DNA of 64,000 nucleotides from Rhynochetos jubatus (lineage: Eukaryota; Chordata; Aves; Eurypygiformes; Rhynochetidae). The translations under genes and the position numbers were made by a program. The stretch is taken from assembly GCA_027574665.1 (NCBI GenBank), contig CM050654.1, positions 37,219,722 through 37,283,721 on the forward strand, given 5' to 3'. Position 1 is the stretch's first letter; every line of letters starts with the position of its first letter. The notes under the pieces were generated by a model that was not told the origin of the DNA, did no database searches, and saw nothing but the letters and a program-made list of their open reading frames with translations. Below, piece by piece: positions 14,989 to 41,968 of this stretch.

Positions 14989-15010
14989 TGACCTGCCCTT
15001 AGGCAGGTCA
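14989..15010. repeat. Perfect inverted repeat, 9-bp arms
   Basis: TGACCTGCC at 14989-14997 pairs with GGCAGGTCA at 15002-15010 around a 4-base CTTA loop. A second hairpin, GGATCCAAG / CTTGGATCC with a 3-base loop, follows at about 15029-15049. No terminator or RNA gene is claimed, because this is eukaryotic intron. Confidence 0.8.
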
Positions 15011-16486
15011 GCCTTACCCATGCTTTTGGATCCAAGCTGCTTGGATCCAAGCCCTTAAACTATCGTTCTCTGTTTCCTTCTTCCTCCTCCTCTCCTGATC
15101 CATGCTATAATCTTGGTCTGTGCTTACTAAGGCTAACAGGGATCTACAGTTCTTGCTGAATTATCAGAAAGTGCTGCAACCACTCGTTAAAACCTAGATG
15201 AGTTCAAAGTGTCATGGCAACCATAACTCTGCAATCATTTAATCTTTTATTTTCCCTCTTCCTTTTTCTCTCCCTTTTGATCTCACATCTCCAATAACGG
15301 ACTTCTGACCTGCAATATAATGTTTTGTGATATTTGACTTCCTGTTTCAATTATAAAACAGCTCAGGTACTCAGAATTTAGAAAAGATGACACCAAACCA
15401 TAACATTTAGTTCTAGATTTCAAAGGATCTTATGCTTTGTGATTATATTCATGGACCATAGTGTCCTCAGTGTGAACCTGCTGTCCCAAAATCAATTGAA
15501 AAATCTAGAGATTTGATTTTGAGATCGTATGAAACTTGGACAATATCTTCCCTCCATCCCTTAAAAAGTAAAGCCAAGAAAAAGCAACTAGAAGTGCAGT
15601 GGCATTTGTTCAAGTGGGTATTTCTCCTTTTATTTGGTCCATTACATTTTCTGTGTATTTTTAACCTTATACAATTACATTTTAAGATATTCCTGGTGTG
15701 TGTTGTACAGATAGCAGATTTTTTTAAATTGTGGAACAACAAACTCTTCCTCCAATTACAGGAAGTCAAACTAGCGTGCTTTTTCATTAACTTTTTGTTT
15801 TCAGTTTGTGTATAACTGAACTTGTTGCAGTTCAATTTGCAATGTAGTTCAGCAAAACTTAAAGCAAGAGGTGAGGTCCAGTCTTGGTCTGAGTAAAACA
15901 TATCAGTTCAAGCTGACTTTCAGCTTGTGATCTATTTCTCTCTTTGTTCAGCTGCCTTACGAAGGAACAAGTAAATATGACAATACACCATGAACTTCCT
16001 TTATGTTGTTTATTGCTTATGACATCTCTCACTTCGGTGATAAATCCAAAGGAGTTCAGTTCAAAGTGAACTAAGGGAAGTACCAAGCCTGTTCTGAACT
16101 GGAGGGGCACTTCCACCAGCCTGCCCTCTGGGGCAGGTGCTTTCTCTTGTTGCCAGGGAATTCACAAGCACCTTTATGTAGATGAATGCAGTGTTATCTC
16201 TCCCTTTTTCCTGACATCTCCACCTTGTCTCCCTTTTTTAACTTTCTTAAATACAATTCCATCTCAGTACCCATCAGGCAGACTTCAACGTCTGTTGACG
16301 ATAACTCGTTCGGATCCTTTCTAGTCCCACTCCTTGGCCTCTGTGGAGGAGCTCCAATTTCAAAATAGCAAACAAAAATGTTACAGGGTCTCATAGGAAA
16401 ACTAAATAAATTATCAGATGCTAGGAGAGCAAATCGAATTATTGTAATCCTCCTAGGCACTGGTATGACTTTCAAAAGACTCACAC

Positions 16487-16506
16487 CTTATAAGGGCCCT
16501 TATAAG
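16487..16506. repeat. Perfect 20-bp palindrome
   Basis: The sequence CTTATAAGGG followed directly by CCCTTATAAG is a perfect 20-base palindrome with no loop. It lies inside a stretch where both strands carry longer open frames than their surroundings. The function is unknown. Confidence 0.85.
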
Positions 16507-19500
16507 AAGCCTAACGTCTTGAACCAAGGACGACAGTGGTTTGATAGGTTTTCCACCTGCCTTGGGCACTAGCCCTAATGACGGGGGTATAAACACATTC
16601 GTGTCTTCCCTTTGTTGCAGTCTGGTAGGGTATATCACTGAGGGGTAGGGAGAGTCCTGTACTATCAACACATCCTGGGTGCAAGCTTGCTGGCAGTGTA
16701 AGTGTCACTGAAGACCTGATCCCATTCCACTTGCTGTCAGTGTCAACATTTCCATGCTCCTCCATAAGAACTCAAGCACAGAATTTCATATGCAATCCAG
16801 TTACTAATTTTATAACGTGCCACATTTCTATAAGGCCACTGTTTAAAACTAGAAAGGACTCTGTTGATCTTATGCTTTCCAAAACTGGAAAGTTAGATAA
16901 GGTAAGCCTATGTTGAAGGTGATAATGCAGATTAAAGAAAAAGCATGATTCTGTGTTGTATTTCAGGTGAGGGGTGATTCTGGTAATGTAACAAGCAGCT
17001 GCAGGCGTTAAGATAAAACATAGGTGTTGCACAGAACAGTACAAAATGTACACAATTCTGTGCACTGAAAGGCATTCACGAGTTGATAAGGTTTCTGTTT
17101 TATGCAGCAGCGATTTCTCTTTGATGGCTTTAATACATTTTGACCTCACAATCACTTAAAATTTCCTGTGACCCTTTTCATAGCTTATCCCCTCTAGGCT
17201 GACTTGACCCAGTGAAGTGCTTCTTGCAAGTCTTTTTATCAACCTCCATGGAGCTACATAGTTCAACTGTTCAGCCTTAATATCTTTAAGCTAGTCAGAT
17301 CCCCTGCTTTGTCAGCCAAAGGGAAGAAACCTCCTGCAAAATAAATATTTCCAGAGATTATTAAAATTAGAAGGAAAAACCTAACCAATGTATTAAATGT
17401 TGTGTGTGAAGTCAAGTAGATCCTCCTGGTGTAAGTAGCACCAGCAATGGGCACCTACCATGCCAGCGTCTTCCTTTGCCTGCCCTCTTGGCATTGATTT
17501 ACGGTAACAGCTCCCCTAAAACTTACACAGTATTAATCAAAATATCCCTGCTATGCAAAGCCAAAAGGGACTGGGGGCCAAGTTAAGGACTGAGTATCCT
17601 TTGCTGGACTGCACATACTAGAAGCAACTGAGAGTAATCTCTTGTTCTAACAAGCAATCACAATATTAGCCAGAAGGATCTGCTGATTAGTTTACAGTGA
17701 TTAAAAGAAGCCAGATGTTCCTTCAGACTCTCACTTCTGTGGATTAGCAGACAAAGTTTTCAAGGTGAGCCTCAGCCTCCTTTTGAGGCAAGTACCCCAT
17801 TACACCTTTTCTCACTAGAAGTAGATAATAAGTAGTGAAAAGCTTGTAATTTTGTTGAAATAAGACAGTCTTCATCACCTCCCTTATAAAGTCAAAACAT
17901 GGGGATTATATATATCAGGCTCCTAAAATCTTGGCAGAAAGGGATCCTCTGCAATACTTCAGGAATACGTCTTGCCTCAGCCAAACATCCATGTCCTTTC
18001 CTGACAATGAGAATGCACAGACTATTTCTGAATCAAAAATTACCTGTCATCACGTATCCTGAGCCGTGCTGCTGATGAGGAGACAGTGCGTCACGCTGCA
18101 GTGCTGATTAGAAGATCTAGTTTTCAAGACAACTTTTCTTTTTCTTTATTTTTTTTTTTAATGCCCTGTAGAAGCTGAGAAAATTGACCTGCTTCTGGAT
18201 GCATTCTGCCTTCGGATGGAAGAGAGAAAATAGCCTCAAGCAGTAACATCTGTGTGGGCCAGCTAAGGTAATGCATCAGGCTATAGCTTTGCTGACAAAG
18301 AACACAAAAATGCGGCCAAAAGAACACCTACTGGTAGATATATACTTGAACGTATCCTTTAAGTCACCATCCCTGTGCTGTCACTTATATGTGATACACA
18401 GGCACTGCTTTTATTTCTGGCTGGGATTGGTTTTGGACTGACTTTTCTGTGGGTCTGGTGCATATTAAGACTTTCTTGCTCTATTGCTCTTTTGAGGAGC
18501 AGGAAGCTTGATCAGTTGCGGTTTTGGGTTTTGTATGTGTACATGATATTTTAATGTTCGTTTTCCTCTTTCTGCTTAGTGGTTATCTTGATTTGGTGTG
18601 ACATTCTCAAAAACAAAGCTATAGCTGGGGAGATACGACGCAGGGAGGCTGCAGAGCATGGGACAAATTTAAAAATAACACCGACTGGTCTTGTCAGGAA
18701 GATACAGATGACAAAACTCAAGCTGAGAACAAAAATAAAACCAGTAGATGTGAAAGCAGTGGGTTTTGTGTTAAAACTGTCACTTCTAGTTCTTTTCCGA
18801 TGTTTATAGGTAATGTACATCATCTATTGATAAAATATAAAAGCAGTGGAGAAGCTCTGTGCCAGGAATGGGACAATCATGAGCCTGCAGCCTTAAAATG
18901 TAGGGATGTTGCTGATCTTTTGCATAGGATGAGAACTGAAGGGTCAGGTCAGCAGTTTTACAAAACAGCACAGCTCAATTGATCGACTGGAAGGAAGGTT
19001 TCCCATCTCTCTGGCTGCCTTTACGCATCCCAACAGCACTGCTCCAATGAAACATTATCCTGACTGCAGTAAGGAAATAACTGGTTCGATGCTTCTGGGC
19101 TCCAGGTAAAGATTTGGTCTCGCTGCATGGTCTTTAATCCTTTGAAAAAATGAATCACAAAATGGGTGGGTTCTGGCCAAAAAGGCTGTTTCTGACAAAG
19201 GGCATGGTTGTTTGGATTCTACCGCCCTGAAACTAGCAGAAACTAGTCGAGGCAAAAAAATGTCATTCTCCCCTTTAGAGGGTATAACTGATGCGCAACA
19301 GATCATTAGCGAGATGGATGTACCAATATATCTGCTGCTGTGAAGGTCCCAAATGCACAAAGCTCTGAAAAACATGTTATGGATTCGGGACACTAGCAAT
19401 TTCTAGTCCCCTTTTTTCTACTTCCAAGGGCAGCAAGGAATTAGTTTTGCCCATGCTGAGTTTTAGGCACTTACGGTGTTCCAGAGCTTGATTTTCTCTG

Positions 19501-22500
19501 AAATTCCTCATCTATGTTGATTTGGATTTGTAAATAAAGAAATAACTTTGTCTCCAATCAGAATAACCTCGGATGTGCGATCCACTGAATGTCAGTAATT
19601 ATAGCCACAGATTAAATTTTAAGAAGAAGGAATATTTGTCATGTAATAAAATTGGTTTTGTGCAAGGTTCTTCTAAAACGTGGATCCTTATCCATGTCAA
19701 GCTACCAATCATTTTGAGGCTTGCTCATCCTTATTTCTCGCTTCATGTATCTCTGACAGAGATGCAAAGCACTTCTTCAATAAATTACCTTTCTGAATAG
19801 TAAAAATAATCTGGTAGAAACCTCTGAGGGATGCAGTGCTGGAGAACAAATTACTACAAGACACAGAGGGAGCTGTAAATGTAATTGTGATGGGTGTGGT
19901 GACAGTTTGCATTTATAATATATTCACTTTACCACACGGCTCTAGCAATACGAGTTAGTTTGCATGACCTGGCACACATTTCAGAAGAAAAAGTGGTCTG
20001 AAAAATGGTAGGCCATATAGATAGCAGTGCGGTGCCAGTGCTTTGCCTAATTGCATCTGGTCTTTGTTCTGATGAATACTCTGATATGCCTATGGGGTCT
20101 TTTAGTTTTCTTAATGCAGGAAATAAATCTGATTTAAGTATTAGTTCAGGGAAAAAATAATGAATATTGGATGGCAAAACTACTGAGATGCTAGAGTAAA
20201 GTCTGGGTGTCGGTGCATAAAGCACTGGACTTCTGTTTGCTCTGGCATATTGCTCTCATCAGTAACATTTTCTATCAGTTAAAGAGGATCCTGATCTTTC
20301 CATCTGCACCTCTAAAAGATTCTCTTGTATTATGTGGGGGGCATGACTCTTAAATCCCTGCAAGCTGTGGAAATCACTGAGGGATTGTCACTCAGTATAG
20401 AAAGGGGACTCTCCACTCTCCTTGGACTGAAATATCTCTCCCCCTCTGGGTCTCCCGATCTTCATTTTGCCTATTGCTTCTTGGTAGGTGAAACTCTTTC
20501 TAGAGATAGCATGGTATGATGTTTGGATAGATGCAAAATGCAAAATATCTCAGCATCTTTCAGAAAGAAAGCCACTATAAACAAAATAAGCATGTGCAGG
20601 TGCACATTTATGTATTTGAGGAAAAATCTGCTCAGAACTGTCAGATTTTGAGATACGTTTTTCTCATTTACTGATTGCTTTTAGTCTGCAACACTATTAA
20701 TTTGAAAGAGACTATAGCTATACTTTACTCTCATCTTTGTAACCGTTAGTATATAATTAACGTGGGGAATTGCAAAGTATACTCTCAGCACTTATATTCC
20801 CATCTTGTTAGGGTCTGGGTTTGGTAACGTCTTCTCTTCATTGAAGAATGCTCTGTGTTTTATTAGGTCAGTGAACCATTGCAGCATGTGTATAAATTGT
20901 TCTGTTGAACTGCTTTCTTGTCATGCCTGAATAAGAAGTGAAAGAGGATTCTCATATACATTGTTTTCCTCTCTTGATTGTTTTTGCAGCTTCTGTGCTT
21001 GCAGTATGACCTGCCATTTAGGCACGTTTTCATCGCTCTGAGTGAGCTAAGCTATTGCCTAAGCTTGATGCAATTTGGTTTATTTTCATCTGTACAAAGG
21101 AAAAGGGAAATTCGGGCAGAGTAACTGAGGGGAACCGCAGTGCCGTGGGAGATGCGGTCTCAAGCCAAGACGACCCAGCCACAGGCCACTGTGGTCTGGC
21201 TGTGAACCCAGCCAAAGAGCGAGGACCTCAGGTGGGAGCCCAGTCAGGGGGTTTGGAAGGGGCCTGCTGTCTGCGTTGGCACTGCACTAATCTCTTAGTC
21301 ATCCTGTTATTATCTGTCTTAGAAAGTAAGCCAAGGCTCACTTGGGAATTGATGCTGGAGAGGATCGTCTTGTCAATGTCTTTTTTGGCCATAAACAGAC
21401 AACATTAATCTCAAGAATTGTCCATCGTCTGGGCTCTTCAGGTGGTAGATCCCATCTTCCTTTTTTAAGAAGAGATATTTTAAAACGAGACCCCCAAAAG
21501 TATTGTTTCTTAAACCAAGTAGTGAAGAAAAGCACTTATCCTCACAGAAGCCCACCACAAATAGAAATGCAGTAATTCAGGAATCCCTGGCCTTTCAGTT
21601 TAAGCATGCGTTTACGTACAGCAGCAGGTCTGACACATTTCTTTAGCGCCGGTAAGATACAAGTAATTGAAATAGTGGTTGAAAACCTAGCTTCTCTACT
21701 CTAGTAAAATTCATGCACTACTCTCTGAATGTTTTGCTTATGGAATGAATAAAAATTTAATAAGGCTTTTGGGCTTATTTAGGATATATATTCAGTTCTT
21801 ACCCAGATATATTCTTGTTCTCTCCCTGCAAATAAATTTAGAGACAACTGCATGTGCTCAAAGGCCCTATTAAAATAAATGCAGCAGCTACATGTATATG
21901 AACAAAATGTAGCTTTTAAGAAAGGCCAGTTAATGATTTTGTCAGAAACCTTTATGAAGAGAGAGCAGAGATGAGCGCTGCTCTGTGAGCAGACCACAAA
22001 CCAGGTTGTACCTTGAGTCACTGTCTCTGGTTTTGCTATCTCCCCTTCTCCGGAAATTTCAGAGCTCTCCCCACTCCCACCAGGCAAGATGCATGGGCCA
22101 TATTGTGTTCAGCTGAATGGGAAAGACAGTAGTAGCCCTGATCTATTTTTCTTTGGCTTCTGTTGTATTTCCTGCCCAAGGAAGGAAGATGACATGTAAT
22201 ACAAACCTTTGCTGTTACATGGGCTGGAAAATCAAGTAAGAACTGAGACCAGTGATTCCTTTTCCTGTGTCTCCAGACTGGACTAACCAGTCAACAAGCC
22301 AACCTGCCAATCATTCCACTTCTGTTGCAAAACAGCTACTTTTAGCAGTAAGTTACAAGTCCCTCTGCTATGAGCAACTGTTTACTTATTTCCCAACACC
22401 CACTATCCGAGGATATTTGCCATCCAGAAATCTTAGACAAATAGTTGTTTCCTTTAAGCGCATTGTTGACATAGGAAGAGCAAGTCTAATGCAAATGATT

Positions 22501-24284
22501 ACTCCATCCATTTGGATATGAGGATTGTTCCCTGCCCAGGTGTGTGGGAGGGTGGTAGCTGGACCTCTGGTTTGCGAACTGGCTGTTAGATGGCTTGAGT
22601 CAATCTGCCTACTCACTGAAGATATTCCAGAGCATGTATCCCCCGCTGTCAAGATGGTAACTCGGTGGAAGTCTAATTTGTTCAGCAGTAAAACTTCCTG
22701 CTTATGCAGCTGGCAAGGCAGTAATGTACAGAAACATTACATGGGAAGGCTGGAATAGGGGGAATCAGTGACTTTCACCATATGACATTGCTTAGCAAAA
22801 AGCTGCCTTTGAAACCCAGTGTTCACATTTCCAATTAGTTTGCCTCTAGCTCTCAAGCAAGTAAAGTCCTCATGGTACCTAGAAGGAAAAAGAGCGGGGG
22901 AGGGAAGAAGAGCAAGCAGAGCTGGAAGAATGAGCGTGAGTGATATTGTGCACTGTGTATTGGCTATAAATCCTGCCTGCAGGAATTACTGAAATGGAGA
23001 AATAGTTATCTACTGACTTTGAGATCCAATCTGCAAAGTCCCAGTGTCAGCGCGATGATTTATGTGATACAAAGTCGGCAGGACTCGGCCTGACGTGATA
23101 AAATAGATGCATGCAGAAACATGGTCTCTGTTTTAAAGCGTAAGTAAACTCCAGTAAACTGGCTGCCAGCGGTGAGAGAAAGTACACGGCTGTAAGAGGA
23201 GGTCAGGCTGCTGGGAGCTCAGTGTGCTGGTGGAGAATGGAGGAGGATGCTCAGCAGGGGTTCTCCTGTGACCTTTGCCGGCTGATGAGCTCCAGAGGGA
23301 GCTGTGGCTCGCGTTTTTGCTCAGAGATGAACTCTCTAGGAGCAGATAGCAGTGGAGAAGGGATAAACGCGTGGTTCCATGAATCCCTCTTTCTCTCCCC
23401 TTCTCTTTGCTCCAACCCTTCATAAGGAAACTCAGCTTTTATTAGCTTTCCTTTTCTAAGAGTTGCTTATAAAGCAGTTCTATGAAAATAAATGGAGTAA
23501 AATGAAACCTAGTCTATTTTTTCTGTTTATTATTTTTGTAAGGATGTAGTAGAAACCAGTGTGAATGCGGCTTTAAAGCCTCAGGAACAGGAGTGATATC
23601 CCAGCACTGTCACAGCTGAGCATTTTCTCAAAAGGGAATGTAAAACCTCATTCCAATGGCTTTTCTTTAGTATTAACGCTGGGCATGTTTGTTTGATGCA
23701 AAGTTGATCCAGAAATATATTTTATTTTGAGGTACTGCCAGCATTTGCCTCTTTTCGCTCAACAAGACTGATTATACTGAAAACAATGCATAGCAAGTGA
23801 GGATACAAGGTTGTACAATTGCTGAGGCATAACCATACATTTCACTGTCAGCTCTGACACCCTCTGTCCTGGGTGTGGGTGTCTGGTTTGCATAATCACC
23901 AGGCTGTTGTTTATCAGTAAACACACCAGGCAAAGCCTTATATTTCAGCTGGCAGCCAATGAGACCTGGTTGATTTACACGTTTTGTTTTGAGACGATGT
24001 TTATTTACATAGAAAACAAATACAAACTTTCAGGCTGAATGCCTTTCTCCCAACGCTAAGGAGGCAGAGTAAGCTCGCATGGCAAAGGCGTGATGCTGCT
24101 GCTCTGTCCTGCACATTTTTGGCTGTCAAGCAGAGTATTAGAAATACCAAACTCTGCAGGGATGGAAGTGAAAATCCTAAGGCATGTTGCTATATACTTA
24201 AAATAAACCAATAACATATTTGGGTTCAGTTTAGAAATAACCTTTGATTGGCTGCCATGGCTTTTCATTCTTATTATTTCCTTC

Positions 24285-24865
24285 TGTGCTGGCCTTGACT
24301 GGGATAGAGTCAATTTTCTTCACAGTAGCTGGTACGGGGCTGTGGTTTGGATTTGTGCTGGAAACAGTGTTGATAGCACAGGGATGCTTTCGTTACTGCT
24401 GAGCAGTGCTTGCACAGTCGAGGTCTTTTCTGCTCCCCACCCCACCAGCGAGGAGGCTGGCAGTGCACAGGGAGCTGGGAGGAGACACAGCCAGGACAGC
24501 TGACCCCAACTGACCAAGGGGACATTCCATACCATATGACATCATGCTCAGCATGTAAAGCTGGGGGAAGAAGGGGGGGTGGAGCACTGGGAGTGATGGC
24601 ATTTATCTTCCCAAGTAACCGTTACCGGTGATGGAGCCCTGCTTTCCTGGCAATGGCTGAACCCCTGCCTGCCCACGGGAAGTGGTGAATGAATTCCTTG
24701 TTTTGCTTTGCTTGTGCATGTGACTTTTGCGTTGCTTATTAAACTTTATTTCAGCCTGTGAGTTTTCTCACTTTTACGTTTCTAACTCTCTCCCCTATCC
24801 CACTAGGGGAGAGTGAGTGAGCAGCTGTGTGGTGCTCAGTTGCCAGCTGGGGTTAAACTACAATA
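24285..24865 (+). mobile_element. Solo LTR of an avian endogenous retrovirus (ERVL-type)
   Basis: A 581-bp stretch that matches, as I remember it, an LTR family widespread in non-galliform birds. It starts TGTGCTGGCCTTGACTGGGA and ends with the motif CAGCTGGGGTTAAACTAC plus a short degenerate end. It is flanked on both sides by the 5-base direct repeat CCTTC (24280-24284 and 24866-24870). A 5-base target duplication is typical of class III (ERVL-like) elements. Inside are a TATA-like CATGTAAAGC motif at about 24554 and a polyadenylation signal ATTAAA at about 24738. The terminal CA of the family appears as TA. No internal viral genes are present on either side, so it is a recombined solo LTR. 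It lies in the opposite orientation to VWDE. Confidence 0.85.
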
Positions 24866-26667
24866 CCTTCAATTGAGAATCTGAAGCTGCCAAAAGCAAA
24901 TAGAAGCTTTTGTTTCTCTGTCCACGCAGGTGAGAGGTTAAGAAGGAAAGAGGAATGTCTGAATGCAGTGGAAACAGTGCCAAAATATCCAAAGAGTAAG
25001 TGACCATAAATCTAATTAGTCTTATTTTTGTCTTTGCATGTGTGTTAACACTCTTTCTACCTAAAAATAGCCTTCATAAAGCTGCTATTGTGACAAATAT
25101 GCAATTTGTTTGCTCTGTATTTCAATTATGGATATTAAGGTGCCTTTTTATGATATTTGTTAAGATGAAAGAAGTACATATGAGCATTAATTACTGGAGA
25201 AGCAGACACCCACAACAATTATTTTGTTGATCCATCAGAAGAACAAATGTCTGTCCCATTTGACTGGCCGCTACTTATATCTGAGTTGCAAGACATCTGA
25301 GTTCACACATTAGGAACAGCCCTATTGTGTAAATTATCTCCAGGATGGGCATCCAAGTGCTTTTGACTTTCCTGACTTCACTTAGCTCCATCAAAGGGAT
25401 TATTCAGAAGGGTGTTATGGTACTATGAGGCTGGAAACTGAGGCATCCTTGCTGTAATCAGGGCTGCGCATGGCAGGGTATTTTCCCCATGCTCTAAGTC
25501 TATGTCAGAGCATAATAAAGCTGAAATCTAAGGGTTTTCTGATGCAATTCATATAGTTGTTGTAGGTTTCAGAGATAAATGTGCAAAACCTGTGTACTGC
25601 TGTGTATAAGCAATGACAAAATTGAAAACGTGCCAATTGCAAGCATTGGCTGCAGGTTCAGAAAGGCAGTATTTTCGTTCATATAATTCTTTCTGAAAAG
25701 AATATTTCTCAGTTTTTATGCTTCATGGGAAATTTCCCAAACCCACAAGTATTTTCCCAAACTAAAGATCAAGAATATGAGGCTGCTCTGCATGTAATAC
25801 ATGGGTGGGAAACTTCTTCAGACTTGTCTTTCTTAATCTTAAGTTTACTCACTCTTTCTTGATAGGTTTTATTGGGCAGGTAATAAATCCTCCCCAAATT
25901 CCTAAGATTAGAGATTCAGTTTAAGTATGTAGTAAAGTCAATTTGCTGTCAGAGGTTTTTGAATCTGTGCTAGAAGTGTAAAAGGACTTAAGGACACTGA
26001 AAATTTGTATTCAGAGAGTGAAGAACAATTAAAAAAATATAAAATGCCTTACAAGGAATTGCTTTTGTCAGAATTGTCACATTCCTCAATCTTGCTAAAC
26101 CAGCTGTACATTTCTCAGTGCAGGGTAATCTGGAAGCAAGAGGTTTGACACCACTGAGCCATGATTCACCTCTGCAGTTCCTCTGGAAACGTGGTACATT
26201 GTCTTGGTGATTTGCAAATGGTAGCTGTTGCAGTAGTAAACTTCCAGTAAGCTTTCTAAGTAAAGTTTTGCTATTGCAAGGTATGCACTTGTTTTCCTTA
26301 CTCTTCGTGTAAGGATATTATAACTCTGTGTAAGTTGTGATATCCTGTGCAACTCAGGGCACAGCTGGCTTACCTGGGGTCCTTAAAGGCAAAGAGAAAG
26401 ATGCTCAGATCCAGAGAAAAACCCTCACTGTATGTAAAGTAGAAATCTACTAGTTGGTTTTTTTTTTTCTGATTCCTTCCTTCCATACCCAGGAAGTTTA
26501 ATAGGACCACGGCACAGATTGTCTCCCAGTTGAGTTTCTGATCACTCTGGCACTTGGCCCATGGGGATCTCTCACCTCTACAGAGTCAATGGCCCAAGTG
26601 ACCACAGGATTGAGATTAAATTGATAAATATATAAATACATTTATATACTGCTAGTGACACTGCAAA

Positions 26668-26742
26668 TCATAGAATGGTTTGGGGTGGAAGGGACCTTGA
26701 AGATCATCTAGTTCCAACCTGCCCTGCCATGGTGTTGGAATG
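26668..26742 (-). mobile_element. CR1 LINE fragment, 3' end
   Basis: The stretch carries the CR1 3' terminus read on the minus strand: ATCATAGAATGGTTTGGG, then GGAAGGGACCTTGAAGATCA and TCTAGTTCCAACC. It is only about 75 bases and strongly 5'-truncated, with no coding capacity. Confidence 0.85.
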
Positions 26743-27182
26743 AGACAGAATGAGCTACATGATGTATCAGCTCTTTTTGGAACATAAAATGGATATTGTG
26801 GTACTTTTAATATATTTTATTTAAGGAAAAGGAGAGAGGAACTATTTCACATGATAACGGTATGACGTACAGCTCTAATAGCAACAGTTTGCTATGAAGA
26901 GCCTGTGAATAACCTATTTCTTTGTATGGATCATACAACCTCCCCCATCTGCAGTTGATTGTAAGTAAGAAAAAAGAAATATTACTCAAATTTTTTTTTC
27001 CTAGTCAGGGGCTAGTAAGAGTAAGAACATGATAGCATTTGCCTGCTATCTAATCATGCTTTTCTTCATTCATCACAGGTCCTTTTTTAAAGTTTTTATA
27101 ACAGTAGGCTGAATAAAACAGACATTCAGGTAGAATGGAGACTGAGGTTGGACAGAACAAAAATATCTTCATCATATCAGCC

Positions 27183-27199
27183 TTTTTTTTTTTTTTTTT
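27183..27199. repeat. Poly-T run (17)
   Basis: An uninterrupted run of 17 T. It is not adjacent to a retroposon that I can recognise. It lies in the intron between EGF repeats 4 and 5. Confidence 0.9.
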
Positions 27200-27720
27200 G
27201 CAATATACCAAGATGGGCAACAAAACCTCATCAGCTTTTTGAAAGTGGAACGAAACATGCTGTGGGTTGGGAGCAGATGGAGCATTTAGAGGGAGTGCTT
27301 TGCTAGACTGCAATCGAGATCACCTCTTTTTCCTTTGATCTGTCTGGAGATGTGGTAGTATGTTTAAAGCTGGAAACAGCACTTTTCTAATGTTCTCTAA
27401 CCTCAAAAACAAGATGCCAAACATAAGATTTTTTCCCTCCTTTCTTCCCTCCAGCTTGTTCCTGCCAGAACAGACTATTCAATTGTGTACTTTGCGGCCA
27501 GGCAGAACTGTGTGTCGTGATTCTCTCTGCTGAAGGAGGGGAGAGCTGTAGTACGGGGATTGAGAGGGCTTTTGTTGCTGGAAGGAATTTTTTACTAGCT
27601 TTTTTTCTCTGTGTGTGAGAGACATAAAGTGCTCTGGAAATGTACAGATTCTTCCTGCCAAGAATGGTTGTTTTCACAGCTCCCCTTTTGCCAATTCCAA
27701 ACTGGTTAAGAAATAATAAT

Positions 27721-27740
27721 AAAAAAAAAAAAAAAAAAAA
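27721..27740. repeat. Poly-A run (20)
   Basis: An uninterrupted run of 20 A, preceded by AATAATAAT. It may be the tail of a decayed retroposed copy on the plus strand, but I cannot recognise a body upstream of it. Confidence 0.9.
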
Positions 27741-28263
27741 TTCACATACATATCCTAAACTCCCTGGGTGACAGATATTATTGAGCTATAGAGTCTGTAA
27801 AAGTGCCAAAATAACCTATTTCCCCTGAAGAAGAGAAGAATTGAATAGGAATATCAGTCCTAAGGTCAAGAGGGAGTTTTCAGTGACAAGAACAAAGGCA
27901 AGGCTGAACCGTTATTAACCAACTGTCTTAATTAAGATAGAAGGATGATGTTCTAATATTTTTAAGGATCTCAGCTGCTCTGCCTTTGGCTTTAATTTTT
28001 TCCCTGAAAATCTTTAATGCAAAATGATTAATTCATCTCCAAACATGGGTGTTACTTGATCTGAATGCATGAAATACTTAGTGAGGAATCTAGCAAAACA
28101 TTCTACTTCTAACATTGACTTGACTTAATGCTATTCTAATTAACAGGTTGGTTTTAGACCCAGCGTAGTGCTATGTGTGCTCTGAGAGAAATGGAGATGG
28201 TCACGGCATAAATCCAGATGAAATATTCTATTGAACATGCACAAAAGGCAGAAAAACTGTTTA

Positions 28264-32944
<4,681 letters not shown>

Positions 32945-33040
32945 CAGTTTCGCAAGAAGGGCTGCTCCATCCATGTCTGCATTTGCACTGGTCCGGTGAC
33001 ACACAGACCCCACCGTTGTGACAGTGTCTGTTACACACCA
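32945..33040 (-). CDS. VWDE: VWDE exon: EGF repeat 2 of the terminal array
   Basis: A 96 bp phase 1-1 exon with a TATTTTCCAG acceptor and GTAAGT donor. It encodes [12 protein letters not shown] followed by VSPDQCKC and ends SSPSCET. All six cysteines are present with the array spacing. The C-N-R-H-C start is a signature I associate with VWDE EGF repeats. It lies only 806 bp from the previous exon, the shortest intron in the window. The loop between the last two cysteines has Trp-Ser-Ser-Pro instead of the usual aromatic-x-Gly, so the conserved glycine of most EGF repeats is replaced by Ser here. Confidence 0.92.

Positions 33041-41968
<8,928 letters not shown>

Noticed and set aside
15467..15901. 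144-codon minus frame overlapping a 100-codon plus frame
   Set aside because: Both frames are open over the same bases, neither resembles a known family, and they lie in the middle of a long VWDE intron without splice-site support.
16186..16368. Possible small plus-strand gene
   Set aside because: Only 60 codons, with equally long frames on the other strand. Kept only as part of a finding on the region.
24310..24631. Several overlapping open frames in a GC-richer block
   Set aside because: They fall entirely within the solo LTR, which is noncoding.
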